Shown: one piece after another, positions 11,122-22,455 of the stretch
Layout: each line of letters opens with the position of its first letter
Position numbering within the stretch: position 1 is the first letter of the stretch
Origin: Kondoa malvinella
Taxonomy: Eukaryota > Basidiomycota > Agaricostilbomycetes > Agaricostilbales > Kondoaceae
Assembly (NCBI GenBank): GCA_039545315.1
Contig: BCIM01000005.1
Coordinates: forward strand, 870,609-934,608
Length of the DNA stretch: 64,000 nt
Reading direction: 5' to 3'
Position numbers and translations under genes: made by a program
The notes under the pieces: generated by a model
What the model was told of the DNA's origin: nothing
The model's database searches: none
Seen by the model: the letters and a program-made list of their open reading frames with translations, nothing else

Positions 11122-12064
11122 CTACGCCGCTACTTGCTCTTCCTTACTGGCCTCGATCGCTTTGCTCTGCCCATCGCCTAGCCTCTTGCTCTCTGCTCTA
11201 TCTTGTATCGCCTTTTCGCACTCTTCCAAAGCTTGCGTGAGGTCCTACAAAGACCGTCAATTGGAATGCGCAGAACCCTCGCGTATCGCTCGTGCTGACC
11301 TTCTCATTCGGCTCAAAGTCCAAACCAAAGATGAACGCATCCCTCGCCTCATCCAAGTCACCCAGCGCGACCAACGCTTTACCCTTTCTGAAATACCCTT
11401 TAGGCCATCCTTTCTTCAACCCAACAATCGCTTCCGCATCACACAAAGCTTCTACATGACACCCTAGAGCCATGTACGTCGCTGATCGATTTGATAGAAT
11501 GACAGACATTTCTTCTTTAGCGAAAACGGAAGCTTCAAACAAAGGACGGGTGGAAGCGAATTGTAAAGCTATATTGTATTTCTGTAAAGCGGCAGGGTAG
11601 TTTGCTTGTTTGAAAAAGGCGTTGCCATCGTCTTTTGCTCTAGTGACGAGTCCTGAACGAAGGTTATTAGGTTGAGGCTGAGGTGGTGGAGGTGGGTTGT
11701 TCTCGATCTTGGAACGTAAAAGGTCTTGAGTGATTCTGTTGAGTAAAGCGAGCGTGTCGTTGAGCGAGGATGATTTCGAAGGTTTGGCTAGAGAGACTGT
11801 ATGATCTGAAATGGACAAGTCGTGCAAATTGAGCAGCGAGTCTACGCTTGAAGGAGGCGTATAATTGGCATTGGGAGGTAGTTGGATCGTCGAGTTGGGT
11901 CTCTGAGCTGCCATACGTTGTTGATGCGCCATGAGCTGCTGCATTTGTTGCGGTGTTAAAGGTTGACCATCTGGACCTCTTGGAATCTGTTGTGCTTGCC
12001 CTTGAGGTGGCCCGTGACTGTGTGAATGCCCTCCCTGCTCGTGTGAATGGCCATGGTCACTCAT
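11122..12064 (-). CDS. SEC72: Sec72-type TPR protein of the ER translocon (Sec62/63 complex)
   Basis: Two exons (12064-11300, 11244-11122) give about 295 residues. The N-terminus is rich in His, Gln and Pro (HGHSHEQGGHSHSHGPP), then comes a linker with a proline run, followed by three tetratricopeptide motifs. The TPR block reads RAKDDGNAFFKQANYPAALQ, then VILSNRSATYMALG and GYFRKGKALVALGDLDEARD, and ends FGLDFEPNEK just before the intron. Order and spacing match fungal Sec72, the non-essential cytosolic subunit of the Sec62/63 complex that supports post-translational translocation. The His-rich tail could bind metal, but it is also ordinary low complexity. It is divergent from TYR1 with 279 bp between starts. 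Confidence 0.75.
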
Positions 12065-12225
12065 CGCTTTGAAATTGAGATAGTCGCGGTTGGCAAAGAA
12101 CGGTCAATAGCGGAACAGCGTCTTGGATCACGGTGAGGCCGTCTTTGGAATTGCCTTGCTACTCTTCAAGCTGACTGTTTTGGAGCAAAAGACGCCTCTG
12201 CAAGCAACTTGAAGCAGAAGTCTGA

Positions 12226-12231
12226 CACGTG
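12226..12231. promoter_or_regulatory. E-box CACGTG in SEC72/TYR1 divergent promoter
   Basis: A palindromic CACGTG lies 162 bp before the SEC72 start and 113 bp before the TYR1 start. It is the core of basic helix-loop-helix sites such as Cbf1/Pho4 in fungi. A single hexamer can occur by chance, so binding is inference. Confidence 0.3.
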
Positions 12232-12343
12232 ACACGATATATCGCTTGCTAAAGCCAAGACAATTCAAAGCAAAAGGCACACAGGTGAGCTCTGTACTTG
12301 CATGCTATAAATGACGTTGGACTGAAGAGAAGACGCAGAAAGG

Positions 12344-14027
12344 ATGTTCGACCTACTGCCAAATGAGCTTCGCCAACAAGTTTCAATAGGCCTAATAGGC
12401 ATGGGAGAGTAAGGTCTTTTCCCGTCTTTCTGATCTCATCCAGCTGATGGTACGGCACAGAATGGGCAAAATGTATGCCAGACGCTTCCACGAAGCTGGA
12501 TACAAGAAGTGTGACAGCTTCTCTCGATCCTTTGCATTCGCAGCTGACAGCAGGGCAGCATACATGTCTGCGATCTACCTGCACGGTTTGACGCTCTTCA
12601 AGCCGAGTTGAAAGGTACCCTTCGCGTACACTGACCTTGGCAAGTCTGACATATGAAACAGACAGCGGGCTCAACGTCTTGCAAACGGGTCACCTAGTTG
12701 CGCGTATCAGCGACTTTATCATCTACTCTGTCGAAGCGGAGTTCATCAATGCTGTAGTGAAAGAGTTCGGTCCATGTCCGTCTTTGATCCACTTTGCTCT
12801 ATATCACGAGCTAAGTCTGATACAACTACGGACAGCTACGAAAATTGGAGCAATAGTAGCTGGTCAGACAAGCGTCAAAGCACCAGAGAAAGAAGCGTTT
12901 GAGAAATACTTGCCAAAGGATGTTCAGATTGTGTCATTACACTCATTACATGGACCTGGTGTCAGTCCCGAGGGTCAGCCGCTTGTGAGTGCCAATCTGT
13001 ACACCTTTGACATGGAGACTGATGTTTTTGGGCAGATCCTAATCAAGCATCGAGCACCGGAATCAGCACTTCAGCTAGTAGAAAAGATCATGTCGCCTCT
13101 CAAGTCTCGTTATGTGCATATGACTTATGAAGAGCATGATGCCATCACAGCAAACACACAAGCGGTGACTCATGCTGCTTTCCTCTCGTGCGTATAGCTC
13201 AATCTAGACTGATCTAGTCTCACGCCTTGGCTATTTCGCACAGGATGGGCACAGCTTGGAAATCGACTGAGAATTTCCCATGGGAGACTACACGCTACAT
13301 TGGCGGCATCGAGACTGTCAAAATCAACATTACTCTACGCATCTACAGCAACAAGTGGCACGTCTATGCTGGTTTAGCGATCCTCAACCCAGCCGCACGA
13401 AAACAGATTGAACAATATGCTCGATCAGCTACCGAATTGTTCAAGCTCATGCTGGAAGAGAAAGAAGACGAACTACGCTCTCGAGTCGGCAAAGCGAGGG
13501 AATATGTTTTTGGCGATAAAGGAAGGAAAGCGACTTTCGTCTCTGATCAAGTCTTTAATGCCTTTACTGTGGGTCGACCACCGCCTGAAGGCGAAGCAGC
13601 TACTTCCAACAGTCACCTAAGTCTCCTGGCCATGGTGGATTGTTGGGCTGCTTTAGGCATTCGACCTTTCGAGCATTTGGATCTAGCTGCTACGCCCATC
13701 TTTAGGTTATGGTTTGGTGTCGTCGAGTATTTGTTCAGGGATGAAGTGAGGTTGGAAAAAGCGATCAAAGCTGCCATCGGGGACAAAACGCATCGGAGTG
13801 ATGATTGTGAATTTGTGGTTGCTGCAAGAGGTTGGAGCCAATGTGTCCAGCATGGAAGCTTTGCTTGGTATAAAGAGAGGTTTGATGAAACGGCAAAGTT
13901 TTTTGAACCGAGGTTTGCGGATGCGTCAAAGGTGAGTTCTGACCGAACCGAGTGCAATGAATGCTGACATGGAGTAAAGGTCAATGCGAGAATGATCAAA
14001 GAGGTGCTAGCGGACACGACGAGATGA
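12344..14027 (+). CDS. TYR1: Prephenate dehydrogenase (NADP+)
   Basis: Eight exons (12344-12408, 12461-12508, 12559-12614, 12662-12775, 12836-12984, 13036-13187, 13244-13931, 13980-14027) join exactly in frame to 439 residues, close to yeast Tyr1. The N-terminus has the Rossmann motif IGLIGMGEMGKMYARRF, then QTGHLVARISDFIIYSVEA, GAIVAGQTSV, EAFEKYLPKD, VSLHSLHGPG, the TYEEHDAITANTQAVTHAAF active-site block and LRIYSNKWHVYAGLAI. It oxidatively decarboxylates prephenate to 4-hydroxyphenylpyruvate in tyrosine synthesis. Intron 5 (12985-13035) is 51 nt, a multiple of three without a stop, so its retention would add an in-frame segment rather than truncate the protein. Confidence 0.93.
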
Positions 14028-15189
14028 TCGAAGATTGTAAAATGCAACGATGCTATAGGCTCAGACTACAATTGGACGGGATCTGTCTGCGCAAAGCACA
14101 CGGCAACAGTCCGGTACCCAAATCAGGCACACTGCTGGAACGCAGGGCAGTGTTCAAGTGCTGCAATCACAGACATCTGATCGACACAGTAGGTCGTTTA
14201 AGCAAGGAGGACCATCTACCGAGCAGCCAAAAAAACGGTTGAGAGGTGTTGAATAAGGATCACACGGAGACAAAGATGAATGGGCAAGTAGAATCAAAAG
14301 CGAGGGATAGACAGGGTTGATGAATATTGCAATGCACATTTTGCTTGCTGGCCTGCCTGCTCCACAATAACCGAGCTGCCCCAGAGAGATACGCTAGCCT
14401 GTTCATACAACATTCGTCAGCATCCTGATCATCGAATAATGACCAATGAAGAGAAAGCAAGGAATCAGAAGTAAAAAAGTAAGGTAGCGTGGTTTTTTCA
14501 GCATGAAAGGTCAACGCCAACGCACAGCGTCATGTTAATAAGTTAGACAGTCGGCCGTTTGCTAGCATTGACCCTTCAATCTAGCCAAATGCACTCGAGA
14601 CATCATATAAAAAGTTTGGCGAGAAGAAGAGCGCGTGGAGACTCGAATGAGACAGGAGAGGAGAGCTTACGTGTTGATCGGTAGACTGCTCGAGCTATCA
14701 GAGCTTCCTTGAACGGATAGAGAGAAGGAGAGCCTCGCGCAAAATTTCTGAGACCTCAAGCAGGGTTTATTTCAACCCCGCTGCGGAACTTTCCAGCGAG
14801 GCTTGCTGTCTCTTACTATTCAAGGGATCCCCTAATACTACTACTACTCTTACCAGCTCCAGTATAATAGTATATTCACAGGGCTGCAGAGAAGATGGAA
14901 GTCTCATTGTCACGCTATGACCGAATGTCATCGCGTTATGCAAGGCCTGCATTCGGGTGGTGCACTGCTTAGCACCTCTGAGCTCACTTACTCGCTTAGC
15001 CGCTTGCCAAACGGCCGTCGATATCTCCGTCCCTCTTTCCTCATTTGATTTGTGCTTTCATAAGCCGAACCAAGGAATTTCATGCAACTCCAGGCCTTTG
15101 ATGTTCCTTGCGCTTGATCAGATGTTGCAATCGAGACTGATTCGGCCAGAAGTGCTGTTTTCCTCACTGTTTCTTCCTCTTTGCATGTA
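14028..15189. other. 1.16-kb intergenic region
   Basis: No gene is supported on either strand. It contains purine-rich stretches (14630-14730) and a short TAC trinucleotide run near 14837-14848. It probably includes the TYR1 3' region and the promoter of the receptor gene at 15190. No tRNA or snRNA signature was seen. Confidence 0.45.
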
Positions 15190-16577
15190 ATGAACCTCGC
15201 AACTGAGCATGTCAATACTGCGCGACATGGAGCTATGGCTGTTGCCAGTATTGGTCTCGCTTCAAGTCTGGCATGCCTTCTTTGTCTGCTTTCCTTCGCT
15301 TTCGGCAATAAGAAATCACCGAGGCTTCGAATCAGGCATGATCTTGTGCATTCGCAATTCGGAGCGATATTTGGGATGGTGTTGTTCAGCGGTAAATCTC
15401 CCTCGCGGCCCTATAAGACTGTACTGATTTTGCCATAGATTTGATAGGCGGTCTTGGGTTTGCATGCAGCTTCGCTTGGACGCAGCACTTGGCATCTAGA
15501 ACTCAATTCTGTATACTACAAGCAGTCCTGATCACCTCTGGGGATCTAGCAAGCGCCTTGTTCACCATGGCTGTCGCTTTTCATACTAGTATGCCTCATT
15601 TTCCAAGCTAGAAACCAAGCTGATGCCGTTCTCAGGCTCGATCATTTTGTTCAATTACCGCCCTTCGAATAAGCTATTAGCTTGCATAGGCGCCTTCATG
15701 TGGTTAACAGTCTTTCTGGTCAGTCATCTTGTCCTCTAAGCAGAAACCTGGCTCATCTAATTGCAGAACGAGTTGATTCCACCTTTGATTTTGGATCGCT
15801 ATTTCGTTCCGGTTGGTCCATGGTGAGCGAAACAAAAAAGTCTTTTTCCGCAGGCTAATGTGTGATAGGTGTTTCTCAAGCAACAAATATCCGAAAACAA
15901 GATTCGTTACACGTGAGAGTACGAAGCTCGCCGAAATTACAGTCCGCTGAGAATCATGTTTACAGAATACATGTACATCATGCTGGCTACCATCTCTACG
16001 CTCTTGATCTACATCACCCTCTCGATCTATATCGCCGTCAGTCATTTCCGGTCAAAGAAGTTGGCTTTGAGCGATAATGGCCAAATACAAGCTGCTTGTC
16101 GCATGTGAGTGATGCACGTCTGTGGAACTGACTGGTTCTCAAGGTGTTGTTGACTTACAGGCTGTTCTATCCGCTCTGCTATTTTCTCACAACTTCGCCT
16201 TTGGCTTTATATCGAAGTAAGCACAACGATGTACACCTCTGATCCAAGCTGACAGTCTGGTAGTATTATCTCTCGCCGGAAACACCGGCTCTCTACTTCA
16301 TCTGATCGTCGCCGGGTGCGCCATCGCCTCCTCAGGATTGGTCAACGTGATCCTATACTGCTACACAAGGAAACTGGTATCCTTCAGAGTCAGAAGACCA
16401 TCAATGACAACTACGACTATGAAGTCATCTGCTATGGCTATCCAGAAGGCTCGTTTGAGTGAGTCTTTTCGTTCTAGTGGATGAGAGGAAATGCTGATTG
16501 GCTGGGCAGGTCCTGAGCCGACGCTGTCTACACTCAGTTGGACGGAAGCGGATAAGCGACCGTCGTCTGAAGTATAG
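15190..16577 (+). CDS. Seven-transmembrane G-protein-coupled receptor (Dicty_CAR/Git3-like)
   Basis: Multi-exon gene; introns include 15392-15438 and several of about 45-55 nt downstream. Seven hydrophobic segments follow in order: ASIGLASSLACLLCLLSFAF, FGAIFGMVLFSDLIGGLGF, CILQAVLITSGDLASALFTM, LLACIGAFMWLTVFL, YIMLATISTLLIYITLSIYI, MLFYPLCYFLTTSPLALYR and IVAGCAIASSGLVNVILYCY. The ELIPPLILDRYFVPVGPWCF loop after helix 4 resembles the G-x-x-G-x-WC loop of cAMP-receptor-like fungal receptors, and helix 6 has the YP-CY signature. Such receptors often signal through G-alpha to cAMP in nutrient or pheromone sensing; the ligand is unknown. The short C-terminal tail is Ser/Thr-rich. The start is the ATG just before helix 1; an earlier exon is possible. 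Confidence 0.75.
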
Positions 16578-16812
16578 CTGCATGTGTTCTTCTGTTCGCT
16601 TGACCGGTGCAAACTGATGGTCATCATGCAGCAGCAGCACATGCAGGAAGCGTGTTTGGTAAGGTGTGCATAGTCTGTGTGTCTCTTTGGGCTTGTATAT
16701 AGAGCTTTCGCTTTGTTCTTCGATATCTTCGAGTGTCCTTCGAATGGTTAACCGCGACTTGAAGCTTGACCATTCACCGCGAGACTTAGTGTATTTGTAC
16801 AAGACTGCTAAC

Positions 16813-19387
16813 ATGCCCAGAGGCGTGCCGAAGGTACCACCGTAGCTCTATGACTATTCTCAGCTACTCACTCGCTGTATGTGTGCAGGCCGCGAAGCCT
16901 GTCAAGAATGCAACAGATTCAGCAGGCAACCCTTTAGCATTCAAGTTTAGCTCTTTCCGTAAGTACAGAGCAGCAGCTTCTAGATAAGTCAAGGGCCTAA
17001 TATATACGTGAACTGCAGCTGCTCCCATTGGTGCTCTCAACGCAAAGAATGTATCTGGTGCATTTGCCAAACAAGACAGTCAATCTTGGTGGACTAGGCG
17101 GCCTAATGATGCAGAGTGGCAGTCTGAACGTCAAGAGAAGCGCAGAAGGTTGATGGAACCTGAAGAAAAGGCTGTGAACGGATCAGCGGACAACGAGATG
17201 AACGGGGATTCTAGCAGCGCGCAAGCAGAGTCAAAAGAGGAAGCAGTCCTACCTACAGCTGAAGAGAACTCTTTCCGGACTATCGTCATTCATCCTGGGT
17301 CGCGATGGCTTCGAATTGGCAAAGCTTCAGATCCCCTTCCAGTTGCTATAGAGCATGTCATTGCACGCAAGCAGAAGACGCCTCGCGATGTCAAACAACC
17401 GACAGCGTATGAAAGTCCAGCAGTAGAGATTGACCCTTCGCTCGACCCAAAGATTGAAGCTATTCGAACTGGCTTCAAGTCTCGTATGCGCGATTACAAG
17501 CTTCGACAAGCGCCTAATGGACAGCTTCAAGCTCAAGCGTACAATGAAACAGTGGATCCAGACATCATCCCCGAGCTCAATGACCCTTTCAAAATCGATT
17601 GGACTGAACCTGCGGAATTGGATCATCCCGAAGGGTTGATCGGGCAAGATGCATTACGACTTGCGGATCCGGAGAAAGCTGGATATAGTCTACGTTGGCC
17701 TTTCTTACGAGGCAATTTCCACACGCAGGGCTATTCTGCTGCCGAGGAGCTATTGGGCGATGTTCAGCTGCTTTGGACACTGGCTCTGGAGAAAGAACTG
17801 GAGATACCCGCGAACGAACATCATGTGAGCTTCAGTACTAAACTTATCCGCATGACCTGGCTGAATCGAAACAGCTTTATTCCGTCATGCTCATTGTACC
17901 TGATCTGGCGGATGACAACTTTCTGCGCGAGATGACCCATCTATTGCTTTGTACTATGGGATTCAAGAAGTTATGCATCCAACAGGTAGACACCAGCTTT
18001 TCATCGGCTCATTAGAGACCTAATAAAGTTGGTTTTGTCTACAGGAAAGTCTGGCTGTCACTTTTGGCGTAGGCGTCTCTTCGGCTTGTATAGTCGACAT
18101 TGGAGCAACAAAGACCAGCATTGCTTGTGTGGAAGAAGGTGCTATCCTAGCAGACAGTCGGTAAGCGCGAACTACCATCGGTGCTTCGGTGCGATAGCTG
18201 ATGATTCGTTCAGCATCGCTTTGGCGTATGGCGGAGATGACATAACCGAATTCTTGGTCCAGCTGCTACTACGGGCTAATTTCCCATACAAAGACCTCAA
18301 CTTGAATCGGGCCTATGAATGGGACATCATCAACACACTGAAAGAGAAGATATGCGTGCTTTCTGAGGTCAGCTAACAAGTCATACCCTATTGAGTATAC
18401 TGATCAGTGTACAGGCTGATGTCGGTCTGAACTTGTACAATTTCGATGTACGAAGACCGGGCAAACCGACGCACAAGTATTCTATGCGGCTATTTGATGA
18501 GATTATTTTGGCTCCCTACGTACGTGCCACTGTGTTTGTCGCTTCATGCGACTTAAGACCCTGTGGCTATCGTACAGTGCCTCTTCAGCCCAAGAACAGT
18601 TGATTTCGACAAGAAGGCAGTTTCCGGCCCACAATTATGGGCACCTCAAGGCACTATCGATGGGGTCGTAGATACTGGCAAGCATCGTCCTGTGCGTTCA
18701 TTTGCTCGTGCTTGAAAGACCGCCTTAATGTTGCAAAACAGACTGCCGCGATGAAAGCCAGCGTAGCAAGAGCAGAACCAGTGCAGCGAGCTGGAACACC
18801 TTCTCTTTCTGTTGCTGCTGAAAGCGCATCGCGTGTCTCTTCGCCTGCTCCAAGCGCAGCAGGAGTCGACGAAAGCACGTCTCGAGCCAACAGCCCTAAA
18901 CCAGCTACTGCTACTCTGGCTCCACCTACTGATAAGCCAGCTCCGCTCAAAGAAACCCGGTCAGACGAAGAGCTCTTCTTCGAGTCGAGCAAAGTGCCGT
19001 TGGATCTAGCGGTGCTGGAGAGTCTTGCCGCTTCGGGCACTGAAGATCGGGCAAAGAGGTTGGCGCAGAATATCTTTATTGTGGGAGGAACAGCGCGGAT
19101 GATCAATTGTGCTTGGGGACTGCAATCGAGGTGAGTGTCTAGCTATCGATTTTGTTCTTTAGCTGAGGCTATATAGATTGCTCGGGTTGATGGCTGCGCG
19201 CTATCCTACTCAACCGCCTCCTTCTGTCCTTATACAACCGCCTACTAGAGAATTGGATCATCGTATTTTGGCATGGAAGGGCGTGAGCACGTTAGGCCGG
19301 CTCGAGGTGTCGAACGACATGTGGATTCGAAGGGATGACTTTGACCTGTATGGGTTGAAGGCGGTCAGGGACAGATCTACATTGTAG
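16813..19387 (+). CDS. ARP8: Actin-related protein 8, INO80 complex subunit
   Basis: Multi-exon gene starting MPRGVPK (intron right after residue 7) and ending at the stop at 19385-19387. The N-terminus is basic and low complexity (to about residue 100). The actin fold begins with FRTIVIHPGSRWLRIGKASD, typical of Arp8, and continues with GLIGQDALRL, IVDIGATKTSIACVEEG, YSMRLFDEIILAPY and a Ser/Ala/Pro-rich insertion of about 100 residues (18760-18960). It closes with FIVGGTARM and RILAWKGVSTLGRLEVSNDM followed by WIRRDDFDLYGL. Arp8 forms a module with Arp4 and actin on the HSA domain of Ino80 and senses linker DNA during nucleosome sliding. The insertion inside the actin fold is characteristic of Arp8. 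Only 102 bp separates it from COX4. Confidence 0.88.
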
Positions 19388-19489
19388 ATAATCGTATGAA
19401 TGGCTGCACATTCTTTCGACATGATAGCGGGAGAGTCGGTCTCGTCCCAAGTTTCGCCGAAAGGTTCAAGTCAAACAGCCATAACAAAC

Positions 19490-20223
19490 ATGATTGCAAG
19501 AGCTCTATTACGACCTGTAGTGCGCCTGACAGCGCAGCAACCTACCCGCGCCTTCACTGTCGCTGCGGCCAAGCGAGCTGGCGCTGGTCCACCTCAATTG
19601 CTCGGAAAGGGTGCTGAGCCTGGAACAGTGTCAGTCTGCACCAAGCGAGCCCTGCGATAGCCTCTTGAGACTGATAAGAATATCTTGCTTGTGTTCAGCC
19701 CAACTGATTTAGAGCAAGCGACGGGTCTAGAGAGAATGGAACTGCTCGCGAAATTGCAAGGCGAAGATCCTTTTTTCATGGCTCCCTTGATTCCGGAACA
19801 CATGGGCACTTTGAGCAAGCCTATCATGGTCAAGAGCTTGGTGAGTAATGGGTTTGCAAAGCGAGAGAGGAATGGGGGTGTTGATTTTGACTACGCAGGA
19901 CTCGTACCGCATTGTCGGCTGCACTGGTTTCCCTATCGACTCGTGAGCACGCTGACACAATGCTTTGCGACTGCTTCTAATCTGATGGAACCAGGCATGA
20001 CACTCTGTAAGCCGACCAGCCCGAGGTTCGAGTGGTGCTAACTCAGGTCGCATAGATACTTCAAAGTCCACAAGGAAGGCAAGCCAACTAGATGCCCAGA
20101 ATGCGGATGCGCGTATGGCGTAGAGTACCTCGGTCCACCAGTCAGTCTCTGCCTTCCAGCTTTAAAGCGCGCTTGCTGAAGCCTATCACCCCTTTGCAGG
20201 AAGGCGAACACCACCACCACTAG
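19490..20223 (+). CDS. COX4: Cytochrome c oxidase subunit IV (yeast Cox4, Vb type)
   Basis: Five introns split a protein of about 150 residues. Exon 1 (19490-19629) encodes a mitochondrial presequence rich in Arg and Ala (RALLRPVVRLTAQQPTRAF). The mature part has PTDLEQATGLERMELLAKLQ, DSYRIVGCTGFPIDS and a zinc site RCPECGCAYGVEYLGPP, ending in a short His tail. This is the nuclear-encoded zinc-binding subunit of complex IV on the matrix side. The zinc-site cysteines are all present after splicing. The first intron is 19630-19698; the last exon encodes only EGEHHHH. Confidence 0.93.
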
Positions 20224-20354
20224 AGGGCATTTTGCGCTGGGGTTGTAGTAAAAGTAGTACACATCTGCAAAGCACGATCGCAGTATCTGTTTTGCACTTC
20301 GAAAAGAAAACCTATAATACACATCTTGTTATCCCTGCCCATGATAAAAATACA

Positions 20355-22409
20355 CTACGAAAAGACAGTTGAGAGCCAGCTCTTCGACGTCTTCCGACCA
20401 GCCCAATTCTGCAGCACCTCTTGTACCGCTTGCAGACGCTGCAGATTGCCCGGATGACTTGATGCTGCATTCTTTTGGTCCCATAAATAACAGCCGGCTG
20501 AATGATTGGCTGACGAATGATGATGCCCAGCATTTGCTGTAACGCCAGAGGAGGTATCTTCATCTGCAGCACATCTTCTCTGCCAGAAGATTTGGGCTTC
20601 TTCAGGCGAGATGTTGGCGTTGGCTAGCAACCGTAGCCCAACAAGATCTGCTTCCAGCTCCATCTTGCGGCTGAAAGAAGCAGACCTCAAATTATCAATC
20701 CAAACGTTCGTATCGCTTTCTGGCGAGTTGGGAGGTAGGACGAGCTGTTTGGCTGCATTGGAAAGACCTTCGTTGACGAATGGACCGAGCATAGCAGTGA
20801 TAGGCCAGAAGATTGTGCGTGCAACTGCAAAGAAAAAGTCAGGGTCATCGTGATGCATCGCACACATCTGCTCACCATCTACTGCCATCGAGCGAATCTT
20901 TGGCCAGACAAGGTTCTTGTTGGCGTATGCCTCGAGAGTCTGCGACAAAGCGTCAGTCCATGCACATGAGATGGGTGCGATGACGTACGTGTCCCAGCAG
21001 CAGATGTGACAGCTCATGCGACATCAATACGGCAAGTTGCCTTGTCTGTTCCGCTGAAGGCATAATTTGACCATTTGACTGCTTTGCTGGAGTTAAGCTG
21101 GCCAAGATACTGTCGAGAAGACCGGAAAAGACAACGATGACGCCGGGTGTAGCACCAGCGGGAATTTCTGTTTCGGGCGGCCAACCGAAAGAGAATGCAT
21201 TGACTTCGGGCGAGTCGACCAGCAGAACAGTGTATTTTGACTTGCCAGCTGAAGCAGGAAGCTGATGACCAGTTCCGGGAATTGCAAAGTCACCAATGGA
21301 TCGAGCTTTGTCCAGATTGCCCAGATTGCCCTCAAGTGCCCTCACGACACCTTCAACCCATTGTTGCTTCCACTCACTGGTCGGGTCCAGCACTTTACCA
21401 CCAAACAATGTACCTCGCTCAGCATGCTCTTCGCCTGACAATTGACGCAGGATAAAGTACCATTGAGCGAAAGCTGATTGATTGCTGAGGGTCGAGTTAT
21501 AAAAGTGCTGGACGATGGATTGTTCTGTCTCTCGGTTCATGAGGAGCAGTCTAGGTCGACCACTGATGGGCGTGCGAGAGATGTTGGCGGCCAAAACACC
21601 CATAAGTAGAGTGACTGGAAGGATGAGAAGCGACCAAGTGAACAAGCCGCGGTTGAAAAGGTGAGCAGTGGTATTTCGAGATAGATGAATGTAGCGCGAC
21701 CGAAGACTGAGCGGGAAGAGCGAAAGTAGAATACGTGCGACGGAGGTGACTTTACTCAAGAGCTGAGGAGATGCCAACGTGGCCCGAATTGCCTGTCCTG
21801 CTTCCGCGAAAAGGGTGTTGCAGGGAATAGTTGTGTAGCAGCGAGCTGAACCTTGACGCGCGGATGCAAGCTGAGGCTCCAAGCGAGAACTGCTTCGAGG
21901 CGTAGGACGAGCTGGGAAAGTCTGTGGCAGTGCTGAAGCCGATGATCGCGCGACTTGCTCTTCGTTAGGCTGATCGACTTTCTTCAAACGATACGAAGCG
22001 GCTTCGGAAGCAGGATAGAAGCTACAGACACCGGGAGTTGTGCAGGTGACGTGGCGGCAAGGTTTGCTTGCCATATAGGTCTGGATCAATTGACCTGGAA
22101 GACAGAATGTCAGCCAGATGGTCTGTCATACGAAGGACCAAGCATACCACCGCATCGTTGCATAGCCAAAAACTTGTCCCGCTTCTTACTATCTGCAAAT
22201 TCATGCCCGTACTCGTCGAACTTCCAAGGTGCAATATGTGAACTTTCGCTTGCAGCAGCCCATGATGTACTTGTGAGCCTGCGGTAGGGTATACTCTGCC
22301 TTAGGCCGGGCTTGGGTGGACCTGATCTCAGAATGCCCATAGAAGCCGCTTTCGAGTAGAGCCGAAGAGAACCTTTGCGCGGGCAGAAAAGATCATGTGA
22401 GCGATTCAT
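20355..22409 (-). CDS. OMA1-like M48 zinc metallopeptidase
   Basis: The main exon encodes a membrane segment (SLLILPVTLLMGVLAANIS), then the Oma1-type ISGRPRLLLM strand, and ends in the zinc motif SHELSHLLLGH (HExxH). After an intron follow TLEAYANKNLVWPKI, a second hydrophobic stretch around ARTIFWPITAMLGPFVNEGL, and the third-ligand region FSRKMELEADLVGLRLLA with the ExxxD pattern of M48 enzymes. Oma1 is the stress-activated peptidase of the mitochondrial inner membrane. The N-terminal exon (from 22409) splices at about 22130 to the main exon through GTATGC, adding about 95 residues and a Cys-rich patch (KPCRHVTCTTPGVCSFYP) not typical of Oma1. Start and N-terminal exon are less certain than the catalytic part. 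Confidence 0.78.
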
Positions 22410-22455
22410 GACGGCTGCGGCTAGTCGAGCGTCTGGTTTCGTGAATTAGCGTCCC

